A stretch of 25,110 nt of DNA from an uncultured Collinsella sp. (GTDB taxonomy: Bacteria; Actinomycetota; Coriobacteriia; Coriobacteriales; Coriobacteriaceae), in contig UQWK01000029.1 of assembly GCA_900544725.1 (NCBI GenBank), positions 1 through 25,110 on the forward strand, read 5' to 3'. The notes beneath the pieces are model-generated. The model was not told the DNA's origin, searched no databases, and saw nothing but the letters and a program-made list of their open reading frames with translations. The position numbers and the translations under genes are program-made. Shown here piece after piece: positions 5,636 through 14,338 of the stretch. Each line of letters opens with the position of its first letter. Position 1 is the first letter of the stretch.

Positions 5636-7996
5636 CTAAATGCGGCGCTTAAGCTGGGCTCCACCCTCGCCGGGCATCAGGCGGCGCGCGTCGTAGACCG
5701 AGTCAACGCTGCTGATAGAGGCCAGCAGCGGATCCAGGCCACTTGCGTCCGAGATCTCAACCATAAAGCGCAGGGTTGCAATACCCTCGCGGTTGGTCGA
5801 CGTGGCGGCAGAAAGGATATTGCCGCCCGCATCGCCAATGGCAATGGTGACATCCTTGAGCAGCCCCATGCGGTCCAGGCACTCGACCACAATCTCGACC
5901 TGGAAGAGGGTGTCGGCAGCGCCGTCCCACTCCACTTCGATCATGCGCTCGGGATGTTCCATAAGGCCCTTGACGTTGGGGCAGTTGGCGCGATGCACCG
6001 AGACGCCGCGACCACGCGTAATGAAGCCGACGATATCGTCGCCCGTCACCGGATTGCAGCAATGCGCCAAACGGACCAGCAGGCCGCTGTTGCTCTCGCC
6101 CTTGACGATAATGCCGTTGCTGGCACTCTTGCCGCGCTTTTGCGGCTTGCGGTTGGAGCCTCGGGCCGGCTGTTTCACGACCTCGGCGATAGCCTCGGCT
6201 TTGGTGAGCTGTTCCTCGGGCTTGGGGTCCAAGATTTGCTCGACCTTGTTACCCACAGCGCGCGGGGCAACCTTGCCGGCGCCGACGGCGGCAAACAGGT
6301 CCTCGAGCTGCTTGTAGTTAAACTGCTCCGCCACGGCGTTGAGCGCACGCGTGGATCGCGGCGTAGAGATGCCATACCCGCGCTTGCGCAGGTCCTTGGC
6401 CAGTATATCGCGGCCGGCAGCAGCGTCGTCGTCCTTGGTCGCGGCGGCAAAATAGCGGCGAATCTTTGACTTGGCTGAAGGTGTCTTAACGATCTTGAGC
6501 CAATCACGCGACGGCTTGGAACTCTTGTTGGTCAGGATCTCGACACGATCGCCCGTCTTGATTTCGTGCGTGAGCGGGGCCACCGCACCGTTGATCTTAG
6601 CGCCGACGCAGTGGTTTCCCACCTCGGTGTGAACGGCGTAGGCAAAGTCGAGCGGCGTGGAGCCGGCACGAAGCGCCATGACCTCGCCCTTGGGCGTAAA
6701 GACGAAGATCTCCTGGTCGAACAGATCGACCTTCAGCGAGTGCAGGTATTCCTTGGCGTCCGTAATCTCGTCAGAAGCAGCCCAATCAAGCGAATGTTTG
6801 AGCCAGTTAATCTGGTCGTCCAGACGCTGGGCATCATTGGTCTTAGACGCAGACGATCCGCCCGACTTCTTATAGAGCCAGTGGGCGGCAATGCCGTACT
6901 CGGCCTGCTCATGCATCTCATAGGTTCGAATCTGAATCTCGAGCGGACGGGCCGTGGGGCCGATAACCGTCGTATGGAGCGACTGGTAGTTATTGACCTT
7001 GGGCATGGCGATATAGTCTTTAAAGCGACCGGGCATGGGGTGCCACAGCGTATGCACCGCGCCGAGCGTGGAGTAGCAATCGCGCACCGAATGGGTAATA
7101 ACGCGCAGCGCCACCAGGTCGTAAATCTCGGAGAACTCCTTGCCCTTGCGCTTCATCTTTTGATAGATGGACCAATAGTGCTTGGAACGACCGTTGATCT
7201 GGAAGCCTTCCAGGCCAATGCGGTTGAGCTCGTCGGTGAGCGTCTTGATGGTCTCGGCCAGATAACGCTCGCGAACCTCGCGCGACTCGGCCACCATGCG
7301 CGCGATGCGCTGGTAGGCATCGGGCTCCAGGTAGAAGAAGGACAGGTCCTCGAGCTCCCACTTAATAGAGCTCATGCCCAGACGGTCGGCCAGGGGCGCA
7401 TACACGTCCATGGTCTCGCGGGCCTTAAACAGGCGACGGTCCTCGCGCAGAGCTGCAAGGGTGCGCATGTTGTGCAGACGGTCGGCAAGCTTAACGATAA
7501 TGACGCGGATGTCCTTGGACATGGCGAGGAACATCTTGCGCAGCGTAAGCGCCTGCTTCTCGTCCATGCTATCGACTTCGATGTTGGTGAGCTTGGTCAC
7601 GCCATCGACGAGCTCGGCCACCGTATCGCCAAACAGACCGGAAACATCGGCGAGCGAGGTCTCGGTATCCTCGACGGTATCGTGCAGCAGCGCGGCGCAC
7701 ACCACATCGCAGTCCATCTTGAGGTCGGCCAGAATGATGGCCACCTCGACGGGATGGTTGATGTACATCTCACCCGAGCGCCGCTTTTGGTTGCAGTGCT
7801 TCTCGGCAGCAAAGCAATAGGCCTGCTCCACCTTGGAGAAGTCGTCCTCATTCATATATTTGAGGCACAGGCGCTCCAGCTTGTCGTAGCTGTCCGCCAT
7901 AATCTCGGGCGGCAGCTCATCGGCATGCTTATAGTGCTCCATCTCCGAGAACGGCTGGAGGGTGGAATCATGGGCGGTACGGGCTGCGGCATCCAT
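5636..7996 (-). CDS. rel: Bifunctional (p)ppGpp synthetase/hydrolase Rel
   Basis: A 786-residue long-form RelA/SpoT homologue that makes and degrades the alarmone (p)ppGpp in the stringent response. Domains in order: HD hydrolase with the LLHDTVEDT motif (His105-Asp106) and RLHNMRTL; synthetase with RFKDYIAMPK (324-333), whose RxKD form is typical of bifunctional enzymes rather than RelA-type ExDD; TGS (about 427-490); a Cys-containing regulatory segment (HCCNPVTGDDIVGF); and a C-terminal ACT domain. Both catalytic centres look intact. The ATG at 7994-7996 follows AAGGGG by six nucleotides. The gene starts 15 bp after the RecJ-helicase stop, so the two are very probably co-transcribed, linking stringent response and DNA repair in one message. 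Confidence 0.97.
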   Translation of the reverse strand: MDAAARTAHDSTLQPFSEMEHYKHADELPPEIMADSYDKLERLCLKYMNEDDFSKVEQAYCFAAEKHCNQKRRSGEMYINHPVEVAIILADLKMDCDVVCAALLHDTVEDTETSLADVSGLFGDTVAELVDGVTKLTNIEVDSMDEKQALTLRKMFLAMSKDIRVIIVKLADRLHNMRTLAALREDRRLFKARETMDVYAPLADRLGMSSIKWELEDLSFFYLEPDAYQRIARMVAESREVRERYLAETIKTLTDELNRIGLEGFQINGRSKHYWSIYQKMKRKGKEFSEIYDLVALRVITHSVRDCYSTLGAVHTLWHPMPGRFKDYIAMPKVNNYQSLHTTVIGPTARPLEIQIRTYEMHEQAEYGIAAHWLYKKSGGSSASKTNDAQRLDDQINWLKHSLDWAASDEITDAKEYLHSLKVDLFDQEIFVFTPKGEVMALRAGSTPLDFAYAVHTEVGNHCVGAKINGAVAPLTHEIKTGDRVEILTNKSSKPSRDWLKIVKTPSAKSKIRRYFAAATKDDDAAAGRDILAKDLRKRGYGISTPRSTRALNAVAEQFNYKQLEDLFAAVGAGKVAPRAVGNKVEQILDPKPEEQLTKAEAIAEVVKQPARGSNRKPQKRGKSASNGIIVKGESNSGLLVRLAHCCNPVTGDDIVGFITRGRGVSVHRANCPNVKGLMEHPERMIEVEWDGAADTLFQVEIVVECLDRMGLLKDVTIAIGDAGGNILSAATSTNREGIATLRFMVEISDASGLDPLLASISSVDSVYDARRLMPGEGGAQLKRRI

Positions 7997-8011
7997 CGAG
8001 GTCCCCTTCCC

Positions 8012-11000
8012 CTAGGCCCGCGGTACGATCGGGCGGTTAACTTTGGCTAGCATATCAGAAGCGCACGAATCGAGCGCCCAGCTCCGGAAAGCCGAGAACT
8101 CCATGCGCGAGCGCAGACCCTCCAAATAGCGGATTGACCTGCTCAATTGCACACGGCCGGGGTTTTCTGCCATCGCGATGCGACGGGCGTCGTCAAACCC
8201 CGAAACGCGACAGAAACCAAGCTCTTCGAAGATTCCCAGACCGCTTGCCACCGAGCGCTCGTCGACCGGTGTGCGGGCATCGATGGCAAGACACATCTGC
8301 GCGATGTCGATATCGCTCGCACTAAACGAGTCGTCTCCGGTCTTGCCGCGGTTGGAGCGCCACATAGTCTGCAGTGCGCGATAGAGCGTGACGAGCTCGT
8401 CGCGCTCGGGCGCGTAGCAGTCGAGCAGGCGCTCGTTAATGCGAGCGTCACGCGACGAATAGAGCAGATGGATCACGGCAGGTTGGCCGTCGCGACCGGC
8501 GCGTCCGCTCATCTGGTTGAACTCAATGCTGCCAAACGGCATGTGGTAGAGCACGACATGGCGGATATCGGGCAGGTTCACGCCCTCACCAAAGGCAGAG
8601 GTCGAAACGATGCAGCTGAGGCTTCCGTCACGAAACGCTTCCTCGACACGGCGACGATCGGAGCGCGCAAGCCCCGCGTTATAGAACGCAATGCGGGTCG
8701 CGCAATCGGGCACCCGCTTGCGCAGCGTCTTAGCAAGCGCCACGGACTGGTCGCGCGAGTTGACGTAGATGACGGTCTTCTCCCCCGTCGCCACGATTGA
8801 CACCAGGCGGTTCTCGCGGCTTGCAAGATCTCGGTCGTCCTCGAGCTGCAAGTTCTCGCGCACCGTCTCGTCGACCACCGTACGGGTAATCGGTAGCACG
8901 CGGGCGAGCTCGGCCACAACCGGAGCCGTTGCGGTGGCAGTCGTGGCCAGAACGACCGGGTCGCCCAGGGCCTTGAGGATATCGGGCATGTCGAGATAGG
9001 CGCTACGGTCGCCGCCCTTGGCAAGACCGGCATGATGCGCCTCATCGATAACGACAAAACCGATGCGCCCCGAACGCGCAAAGCGGTCGCGGTGAATGGA
9101 CAGGAACTCGGGCGTCGTGAGCACGATGCCGGTGCGGCCCGAAGCCAGGCCGGCAAACACGTCATCGCGCGCCGCCTCCACGGTCTCGCCGGTCAGCACG
9201 CCTACGCCAATGCCGAGCGCGGCCATCGTCGACGAGAGGTGATAGGCCTGGTCGGCAACGAGCGCGCGCAGCGGATAGACAAAGATGCTCGCACGCCCGC
9301 GAAGGACCGCCTCGCGCGCGGCATGCACATGGAAGATAAGAGACTTGCCGCGCCCCGTTCCCATAACGGCCAGAACACTTTGATGATCGGCCAAGGCATC
9401 GAGCGCCTCGACCTGCGCGCGGTGCGGCTGGTTCGAGCCGATAAAGCCATGGATAAGCGAGCGCGTGAGCTCGGTATAGGAAAGCTGGGCAAGCGTCTCG
9501 CGTTTACGCGACTCCAGGCGCAGGCCAGAATCCGCAGGTTGTACGCCACGGCGAAGCTCACATGCCGGGTCGTCAACGCTGGGCGCCGTGGTATCGCGGA
9601 CCAAGACATCCTTGATCATGAGCTTGGGCTTTACGCGACCTTGCCAATGCTCGGCCACGGCCTCGAACACCAAATCGACGGCGCTATCGCAATTGATGAG
9701 CTTATCGATCTGCGGCACGCGGAACATAATGGCCGGCACACTTGCGGCGCCATCGGTCGCCACGAAGCGCATGTGCTCGCCGGTTTTGCCCACCACGGCG
9801 CGATCGCACATTGTCACGCCCTCGGCCGCCAACAGCGGCACCTTGTTGCCCTGGCCAAACGGCTCAAGGCGGGAGATCTGCTCGATGGTCTCAATATTCA
9901 GCTCGGAGAGGTCAACGGTGGCGGCAACCTCGTCGGTGTCCTCAAAGTCCTCGGCGGGAAGCTCGGACAGCACGGCCGAAAGGCGACGACGGAACTCGTC
10001 GAGCTTGGACGCCTCGATGGTCACGCCCACCGCACCCGCATGCCCGCCGCGACGAATCAGCAGATCGGAGCAACGCTCGACGGCGTCGAACAGGTTGACC
10101 TTGCCCACCGAGCGACCCGAACCGCGAGCGATACCGTCTTCGATCGAGAACAGCAGCGCCGGCACGTGATATCGGTTGGTGAGGCGGCTCGCTACGATGC
10201 CCTTGACACCCTCGTGCCAGCCCTCGCCACCCACGACGATTGCGCGACCGCCATCATAGGTCTCCTCGACCTTTGCCATGGCATCGCGCGTGAGCTCCGC
10301 CTCGATCTCGCGCCGCTGACGGTTGATCTCCTCGAGCTCGGCCGCCAGCGCGCTCGCCTCGATAGGATCGCGGGCAAGCAGCAGGTCGAGTGCCAGCTTG
10401 GGATCGGCCATACGGCCGGCGGCGTTCAAGCGGGGAATGAGCGAAAACGACAGGCCATCGGCCGTAATACTAGAGAGGTCGGCCTTGGCGAGCGCGGCCA
10501 GCGCGATATAGCCGGGGCGGGCGGTCACGCGCATCTGCTGGATGCCCTCGGCGACCAGTGCGCGATTCTCGGGCGTGAGCGGCATCATGTCGGACACGGT
10601 ACCAAGCGCCGCAACCTCGATCAGCGAACGCCAATACGACGGCTTGCCCAGACGCTCGCCCAGAACCTGCACCAGCTTGAGCGCCACGCCGGCACCGGCA
10701 AGCTCGCGTGAGGGGCCCTCGTCCTCGAGCTTGGGGTCGGTCAGGGGCACGCCCTGCGGCACCTGGTCGGAGGGCTCGTGATGGTCCGTGACCACCAAAT
10801 CGATTCCCAGGCTCTCCAGATAGGAGACCTCATCCTTGGCCGCGATACCGTTATCGACGGTCACGATCAGATTGGGTTGGGCGAGCTCGTTAACGCGGTC
10901 GAGCGCCGCGCGCGAAAGACCGTAGCCCTCGTCAAAGCGATGCGGAATAAACGGCGTGACATCGGCGCCAAACGTGCGCAGCGCCTCGGTCAACAGGCAG

Positions 11001-11299
11001 GTCGACGTAATACCGTCAACGTCAAAATCGCCAAAGACCGCGATGTGCTCGTGGTTGTGAATAGCGCGCTCGACGCGGTCGGCAACGACCGACATGCCCG
11101 GGATAATGAGTGGGTCGGCCCAGTCGCGATCGAGTGAAGGCGTCAAAAACAGCTGACCTTCCTCGATGGATGTAATGCCGTGCGCAACCATAATGCGCGC
11201 CACCAGCCCGGGTATGCCCAGACCAGCCGAAAGCTCCTTTTCGAGCTCGGGGTTTTGCTGAGCGACCGCCCAGCGATGCGTCGTCTTAAGCGATGACAT
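8012..11299 (-). CDS. recJ: RecJ single-strand exonuclease fused to an SF2 (RecQ-like) helicase
   Basis: A 1095-residue fusion. Residues about 80-560 are RecJ: the DHH domain with DFDVDG (91-96), VTVDNGIA and VVTDHHE (172-174), the DHHA1 domain ending in RRGGHAGAVG, and an OB-like segment. RecJ degrades single-stranded DNA 5' to 3' in recombinational and mismatch repair. Residues about 600-960 are a superfamily-2 helicase: Walker A GTGRGKS (647-653), DEAHH (752-756), TTATAT and the arginine-finger motif QMSGRAGRDGQ (929-939). A C-terminal helical/winged segment (about 990-1095) resembles the C-terminus of long Firmicutes RecJ. RecQ zinc-binding cysteines are not seen. Start: ATG 11297-11299 after a G-rich stretch; a GTG at 11344 would add 15 residues. 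Upstream lies a TATAAT box. Confidence 0.93.
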   Translation of the reverse strand: MSSLKTTHRWAVAQQNPELEKELSAGLGIPGLVARIMVAHGITSIEEGQLFLTPSLDRDWADPLIIPGMSVVADRVERAIHNHEHIAVFGDFDVDGITSTCLLTEALRTFGADVTPFIPHRFDEGYGLSRAALDRVNELAQPNLIVTVDNGIAAKDEVSYLESLGIDLVVTDHHEPSDQVPQGVPLTDPKLEDEGPSRELAGAGVALKLVQVLGERLGKPSYWRSLIEVAALGTVSDMMPLTPENRALVAEGIQQMRVTARPGYIALAALAKADLSSITADGLSFSLIPRLNAAGRMADPKLALDLLLARDPIEASALAAELEEINRQRREIEAELTRDAMAKVEETYDGGRAIVVGGEGWHEGVKGIVASRLTNRYHVPALLFSIEDGIARGSGRSVGKVNLFDAVERCSDLLIRRGGHAGAVGVTIEASKLDEFRRRLSAVLSELPAEDFEDTDEVAATVDLSELNIETIEQISRLEPFGQGNKVPLLAAEGVTMCDRAVVGKTGEHMRFVATDGAASVPAIMFRVPQIDKLINCDSAVDLVFEAVAEHWQGRVKPKLMIKDVLVRDTTAPSVDDPACELRRGVQPADSGLRLESRKRETLAQLSYTELTRSLIHGFIGSNQPHRAQVEALDALADHQSVLAVMGTGRGKSLIFHVHAAREAVLRGRASIFVYPLRALVADQAYHLSSTMAALGIGVGVLTGETVEAARDDVFAGLASGRTGIVLTTPEFLSIHRDRFARSGRIGFVVIDEAHHAGLAKGGDRSAYLDMPDILKALGDPVVLATTATATAPVVAELARVLPITRTVVDETVRENLQLEDDRDLASRENRLVSIVATGEKTVIYVNSRDQSVALAKTLRKRVPDCATRIAFYNAGLARSDRRRVEEAFRDGSLSCIVSTSAFGEGVNLPDIRHVVLYHMPFGSIEFNQMSGRAGRDGQPAVIHLLYSSRDARINERLLDCYAPERDELVTLYRALQTMWRSNRGKTGDDSFSASDIDIAQMCLAIDARTPVDERSVASGLGIFEELGFCRVSGFDDARRIAMAENPGRVQLSRSIRYLEGLRSRMEFSAFRSWALDSCASDMLAKVNRPIVPRA

Positions 11300-11407
11300 A
11301 GGCGCCCACCCCCGATAGGGGCAGGTCGCCGCGATACCTCTCACGGTTCATAGCGATGAGTCCTCTGTGTATGCCCGCTTCGGCAGGCAGATCTGTTGAA
11401 CGGATTT

Positions 11408-11413
11408 ATTATA
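11408..11413 (-). promoter_or_regulatory. Candidate -10 box for recJ-rel
   Basis: Perfect TATAAT on the minus strand, about 100 nt before the RecJ-helicase start. The region 17 bp upstream (GGTTCT) is a poor -35. The gap between the two divergent genes (11300-11574) holds this box and the two small hairpins nearer the transporter gene; nothing else is recognised. Confidence 0.45.
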
Positions 11414-11489
11414 CCGTGCGGCACGGACGCAGAACCTCGCAGCACGCCGTGGTTTCGGTAAACGATGACGGTAATAGCCTCGAAACAAT

Positions 11490-11524
11490 CGTGCGTTTCT
11501 GACGCACGGACGCATGCGAGCGTC
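11490..11524. repeat. Two adjacent short inverted repeats upstream of the BASS gene
   Basis: CGTGCGT TTCTG ACGCACG (11490-11508, 7 perfect pairs) is followed immediately by GACGC ATGCGA GCGTC (11509-11524, 5 pairs). They lie 50-85 bp before the transporter ATG. They may be leader hairpins or a regulator-binding site; function unknown. Confidence 0.45.
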
Positions 11525-11574
11525 TAGCATGTCCATACAAACGAGTTCGCGGATAAAGGGAGTCGCAAGCGCAT

Positions 11575-12573
11575 ATGAAGCAGTGGGTTGGACTGGGCAA
11601 ATTTCTCGCGGGGCACATGCAGATCATCGTTCCGATTTGCGTGGCGCTCGGCGTGCTCTTTCCTCAGCAGATCGGTGTTCTCAAGCCCATCGTTCCCACC
11701 TTGTTTGCCTTTATGACGTTTCAGGGTGCGCTCAGCAACACCTTTCACCAGGTAGTTGAGGTGTTCCGCCGTCCGCTGCACCTGATCTTGGCGTTGCTCG
11801 TCTCGGCGGTGCTTATCCCTATCGCAGCCTATGCCATGGGATCGTTACTCTTTGGTTCCAACCCCAACCTTGTCTGCGGCATCGTGCTCGAGTACAGCGT
11901 ACCCGTGGCGGTCACTGCCTTTATGTGGATCAGCATGTTCGGCGGCAACGGCCCGCTCGCGCTCACCATCATCCTGACGTCCTCGGTCATCTCACCTGTG
12001 ACGATTCCTCTTACGCTCAAGCTCCTGCTGGGCGCCACCGTCTCGATCGACGTGCCAAGCATGATGCAAGACATGGCCTTTATGATCGCCATACCCGCCG
12101 TGCTCGGTATCGTCATTAACGAACTCACGCGCGGTTGGGGTCATGAGATACTCTCCCCCGCGCTTTCGCCCGCCTGCAAGTTCATGATGATGGGTGTCAT
12201 CGCGTCCAACTCCACCGCCATGAGCGAGTACGTGCTGCACATGAATGTTGAGCGCTTAGAAGTCGCCCTCTTTATCCTTTCGTTCGCCATCAGTGGCTTT
12301 ATCATCGGCATCTTGGTCGCACGTGCCCTGCATCTGCCGTATAGCGAGACGACTACCATGTGCTTTACCTGCGGCATGCGTAACATCTCTTCGGGCGCCG
12401 TCATCGCCACGCAGTACTTTCCGGGCGAAGTCGTGTTCCCCGTCATGTGTGGCACGCTGTTTCAGCAGGTGCTGGCCTCGATTATCGGGCATCTCTTTGA
12501 GCGCCTAACCGGCGAGGAGCGCGCCAAACAGCGCAAGCGCGTCGAGGCCGGCCGCGACGCGATGACACGCTAG
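11575..12573 (+). CDS. Bile acid:sodium symporter (BASS) family transporter
   Basis: A 332-residue membrane protein, almost entirely hydrophobic helices (about nine or ten spans) with a basic C-terminal tail. The GMRNISSGAVIATQYF segment near residue 263 and the repeat-like SNPNLV...VPVAVTAFMW segment are typical of the bile acid:sodium symporter/ACR3-like fold. Family members carry bile acids, pantoate, 2-keto acids or other organic anions with sodium. The sequence does not fix the substrate, and bile acid transport should not be assumed. ATG at 11575 has AAAGGGAG about 12 nt upstream, a rather long spacing. The gene is divergent from recJ and convergent with the cutC-DUF4931 pair. Confidence 0.85.
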   Translation: MKQWVGLGKFLAGHMQIIVPICVALGVLFPQQIGVLKPIVPTLFAFMTFQGALSNTFHQVVEVFRRPLHLILALLVSAVLIPIAAYAMGSLLFGSNPNLVCGIVLEYSVPVAVTAFMWISMFGGNGPLALTIILTSSVISPVTIPLTLKLLLGATVSIDVPSMMQDMAFMIAIPAVLGIVINELTRGWGHEILSPALSPACKFMMMGVIASNSTAMSEYVLHMNVERLEVALFILSFAISGFIIGILVARALHLPYSETTTMCFTCGMRNISSGAVIATQYFPGEVVFPVMCGTLFQQVLASIIGHLFERLTGEERAKQRKRVEAGRDAMTR

Positions 12574-12603
12574 GCAGCACGCTTTTCGCAGGCGCTCGCC
12601 TTG

Positions 12604-13401
12604 CTACACGAGCGTTTCCAGATGCGCACGCAGGCGCTCAGCATCGATATCGAGCGTGGTCTCGGCATTGACCTGGGCCAGACGATAGCCCACAAAGTAG
12701 GGCGATACCACCCAACGTGGCAGCGCCTTGGCAATGGTCCGGCCGTCCATGTGGTAGAAGAACAAGTTGTACGACTCCGCGCGGCCGCCGTGGTGCTCGT
12801 GCAGGATATAGCGCAGGGCCACCTGAATCGCATCGGCAAACAGGTCCGCTTCGGCTTGGTCGCGGGCGTCGTCGCTGGCGGCGATTCCCTGTGGAGCCGA
12901 GACGTTGACCTCAAAGAATCCCATGATCGGCTCGGTTGAGTTGTTGACCGCGATTCTCCCGCGTCGCCAAACATCGATGCCTTCGAAGTTGGCGGGGGCT
13001 AGTGCTGCATAACCATCTTCCCGCTCCAGACCCACAATCTGCATATGCGGATGGACGAGGCTGCCGCCCGAAAGCGGGCCTTTGTTCTTGTACATGAGCG
13101 CACTGCGGTACTGCTGGGAATCGATCATCTGCTGCCAACAGCCCAGGGCAAACCGCATCACATGATGCAGCTCATCCGGTTCATAGGTCACCAGGTCGGC
13201 GTCGTGATTGGCCGACTCGATCAATACGGTCTGACGGGTGGCCCGCAAGGTCTTGAACTTATTCTCGAGCCAGATGCAGTCGCCATCGCGCTGGATGATG
13301 TTGGCGAGCCCCTCCGTGTCGCAAAAGGGGCACGCGGTGCCAGGGCGACGGTTGTCGTCGGGCTTACCGCTCGCCTGCTGAACGTCAAATACGAGCGCCA
13401 C
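12604..13401 (-). CDS. DUF4931/GalT-like protein
   Basis: A 265-residue protein with an N-terminal zinc-type CPFC pair (Cys24, Cys27) and the HPHMQ motif (117-121). That motif is the histidine-triad-like active-site signature of galactose-1-phosphate uridylyltransferase relatives. It fits the DUF4931 group, a shortened GalT-like family of unproven function that may transfer nucleotides to a sugar phosphate or similar. The start is GTG at 13399-13401, eight nucleotides after a GGAGG that lies within the last codons of cutC. Its start follows the cutC stop by 3 bp, so the two are translationally coupled. It converges with the transporter gene, leaving a 30-bp gap with no obvious terminator. Confidence 0.75.
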   Translation of the reverse strand: MALVFDVQQASGKPDDNRRPGTACPFCDTEGLANIIQRDGDCIWLENKFKTLRATRQTVLIESANHDADLVTYEPDELHHVMRFALGCWQQMIDSQQYRSALMYKNKGPLSGGSLVHPHMQIVGLEREDGYAALAPANFEGIDVWRRGRIAVNNSTEPIMGFFEVNVSAPQGIAASDDARDQAEADLFADAIQVALRYILHEHHGGRAESYNLFFYHMDGRTIAKALPRWVVSPYFVGYRLAQVNAETTLDIDAERLRAHLETLV

Positions 13402-13404
13402 GGG

Positions 13405-14082
13405 TTATACCTCCAGCGGCACGATCTTGGTGCCATGGAGCTCGGAGACGCCTAGCGCCGTCGCGACCGCGTCGCGATTTGCCGCAGTGATGCCGCCGCC
13501 GGGAAGGATGGTCAAACGGTCGCCCGCATACTCGATTAAACGAACCAGGTTTTCGAAGTTGTCCTCGATCGGCGTGCCGGCAGCACCACCGTGCGTCAGG
13601 ATGCGCGTGACGCCGCAGTCGGCAAGTGTATCAATGGCGTCGAGCTGAGCCTCAGGCGAGAGCTGATCAAACGCCATGTGGAAAGTGATGTCGATGGGCT
13701 CGCGTTTGCACTCCTCGGTCGCGCAGCCCGTAGCCATAACGAGGGCGCCGAGGGTTAGCTCGTCGAGCGCCCAGCCGCCGGCACAGGGCTTGCAGCAGCC
13801 AAAGACCAGGCCGTCAACGCCGGCACTCACAGCAAGGCCCAGGTCCATCTCCATCATGCGCAGCTCGTCCTGGTTGTAATGAAAGTCGCCACCACGCGGA
13901 CGAATCATGCACATCACTCGCGCGTCATGATCGTGAGCGTAGCTGACTGTAGCGCTAATAACGCCGGCGGAAGGCGTGGTGCCACCGACGGCGAGGTTGT
14001 CACACAGCTCGATGCGCCCCGCACTGGCCTCGATGGCCGCCGGCACTCGCTCAAAGTTCTCGGCACAAAACTCGTACAGCAT
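13405..14082 (-). CDS. cutC: CutC family protein
   Basis: A 225-residue TIM-barrel protein with the CutC-family signatures ELCDNLAVGGTTPS near the N-terminus, MIRPRGGDFHYNQDE, and HGGAAG in the second half. CutC was first linked to copper homeostasis in E. coli, but that role is disputed; the family's biochemical function is unclear. It is unrelated to the choline TMA-lyase also called CutC. Start: the ATG at 14080-14082 follows a GGGGG stretch by about eight nucleotides and gives the usual MLYEFCAEN start; a longer frame to 14139 would add 19 unrelated residues. It is coupled to the DUF4931 gene downstream. A palindromic repeat lies 55 bp upstream. Confidence 0.92.
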   Translation of the reverse strand: MLYEFCAENFERVPAAIEASAGRIELCDNLAVGGTTPSAGVISATVSYAHDHDARVMCMIRPRGGDFHYNQDELRMMEMDLGLAVSAGVDGLVFGCCKPCAGGWALDELTLGALVMATGCATEECKREPIDITFHMAFDQLSPEAQLDAIDTLADCGVTRILTHGGAAGTPIEDNFENLVRLIEYAGDRLTILPGGGITAANRDAVATALGVSELHGTKIVPLEV

Positions 14083-14137
14083 AGATAGGCCCCCAATGAC
14101 AGCAGATGTTTTCCGACGGGCATTGTCACACATCCCC

Positions 14138-14208
14138 ATGAAGTTGCGGTGGAATAGGGACTGTTTTGGCGTCTAGAGCCCCCATTTAGTCCCTATTTCA
14201 CCGCAACT
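14138..14208. repeat. Palindromic repeat copy 1 (left boundary of cassette)
   Basis: A 71-bp element with 21-nt inverted arms (14142-14162 and 14188-14208) that match at 20 of 21 positions, the exception being a G-T pair, around a 25-nt centre. A second copy at 16060-16130 in the same orientation matches at 69 of 71 bases; both differences are in the centre. No open frame or T-run. It looks like a dispersed REP/MITE-type element. Confidence 0.93.
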
Positions 14209-14262
14209 CAGAATGATTCCTTGGGAACGGCGCGGCTGGCCGAAAAATGTTGCCGATGGTGA

Positions 14263-14276
14263 ATGTTGCGCAACAT
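14263..14276. promoter_or_regulatory. 14-bp perfect palindrome upstream of the cassette gene
   Basis: ATGTTGCGCAACAT is a perfect dyad 63 bp before the ATG of the cassette gene; a partial copy (ATGTTGC) occurs at about 14247. It could be an operator. No promoter boxes are convincing in the 130 bp before the gene. Confidence 0.35.
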
Positions 14277-14338
14277 GATTCGCGAATCTTAGGCAACCAT
14301 GGCAGTATCGACATTCGTATCCAGAGGAAAGGATTGCC

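Noticed and set aside
6566..8050. A 494-codon plus-strand open frame opposite rel
   Set aside because: Shadow of the secure Rel coding region; no motif and no start context.
9032..10711. A 559-codon plus-strand open frame opposite recJ
   Set aside because: Antisense shadow of the RecJ-helicase gene with the same low-complexity composition and no ribosome binding site.
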